Source of the DNA: Cyclobacteriaceae bacterium
GTDB lineage: Bacteria > Bacteroidota > Bacteroidia > Cytophagales > Cyclobacteriaceae
Direction of reading: 5' to 3'
Length of the DNA: 44,511 nucleotides
NCBI GenBank assembly: GCA_003565295.1
Contig: PXCO01000277.1
Span: 1 to 44,511, forward strand
Under the pieces are notes generated by a model that saw only the letters and a program-made list of their open reading frames with translations, did not search any database and was not told where the DNA came from. Positions within the stretch are counted from its first letter, which is position 1. The number at the start of each line of letters is the position of its first letter. This document shows positions 44,226 through 44,511 of the stretch, piece by piece. The position numbers and the translations under genes were made by a program.

Positions 44226-44402
44226 CGGAATCTTGGTGCAACCGACTGCGGTGAGAAGGAATTATTCATCACGGTACTTTCCCTGAAAGCCAAAGGCCCA
44301 AAGATAAGCGTGCCCACAGGCCATCTCCCCAATGGGCAGTATATATTACAGATCTCCGATGAGAACGGTGTGTATAGAAAGCATTTGATGATCCGGCATT
44401 GA
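44226..44402 (+). pseudogene. T9SS C-terminal sorting-domain remnant 2
   Basis: Directly after the PIN stop and in the same frame lie codons for VLSLKAKGPKISVPTGHLP, NGQYILQISD and GVYRKHLMIRH, then a stop. This is nearly identical to the last 45 residues of remnant 1 at 42956. Only the end of the sorting domain is present and it has no start codon of its own. Similarity between the copies begins near 44272. The last 109 bp of the window after it show no gene. Confidence 0.75.
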
Positions 44403-44511
44403 GGACAAAAAGCCAATGCATCATAGGTTTTGGATTCGGAAATTTAGAAATTGCCAATCAAAACGGTTGATAGTTGATGTCGGATACCCTGGAAAATGAA
44501 TACCTGCAAAA

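Overview
The window looks like a chromosomal segment of a Bacteroidota bacterium of the Cytophagales, most like the Cyclobacteriaceae. The evidence is a SusC/SusD pair, a GldB gliding lipoprotein, type IX secretion (T9SS) sorting-tail remnants, a TamL-type lipoprotein Omp85 protein, and several perfect Bacteroidota -7 boxes (TAnnTTTG). No species is claimed.

Layout. 1-6.1 kb: 5' end of a fasciclin-domain lipoprotein gene; gldB; a tight minus-strand set nth-asnB-type amidotransferase-glycosyltransferase; and an ECF sigma factor overlapping a 78-codon acidic protein. 6.3-10.3 kb: a 1310-residue polytopic membrane protein of unrecognised family with two large outer sensor-like regions and a winged-helix-like C-terminal part. 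10.4-25.7 kb: a carbohydrate locus. On the minus strand it runs SusC, SusD, ThuA-like protein, ketose 3-epimerase, IolE-like TIM barrel, alpha/beta hydrolase, FG-GAP protein, secreted calcineurin-like phosphatase and a small Rieske protein, with a divergent GH43-like lipoprotein and a convergent DPP-IV peptidase. 26-39.8 kb: mostly core genes (ddl, metK, rimO, GNAT-like protein, selD-selU, SBF-type symporter, SpoU methyltransferase, tamL) separated by dispersed palindromic and tandem repeats. 39.8-44.5 kb: an accessory mosaic with orphan mntA and a broken hepT, a second broken hepT piece, two paralogous small lipoproteins, a PIN-domain toxin-antitoxin pair and two orphan T9SS tail fragments.

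How the genes may work together: SusC/SusD would import a glycan product released by surface enzymes, the epimerase, IolE-like and ThuA-like proteins would process an unusual sugar, and the phosphatase and FG-GAP proteins would act outside the cytoplasm. SelD supplies selenophosphate to SelU for tRNA 2-selenouridine. Nothing in the window is a selA/selB selenocysteine system.

The most noteworthy items are the 1310-residue membrane protein, the mosaic right end with repeated gene-end fragments, a candidate 70-nt RNA or leader at 29.9 kb, and a three-copy dispersed palindromic repeat. No CRISPR array, tRNA, rRNA or intact transposase gene was seen. All calls come from reading the sequence; no database search was run.
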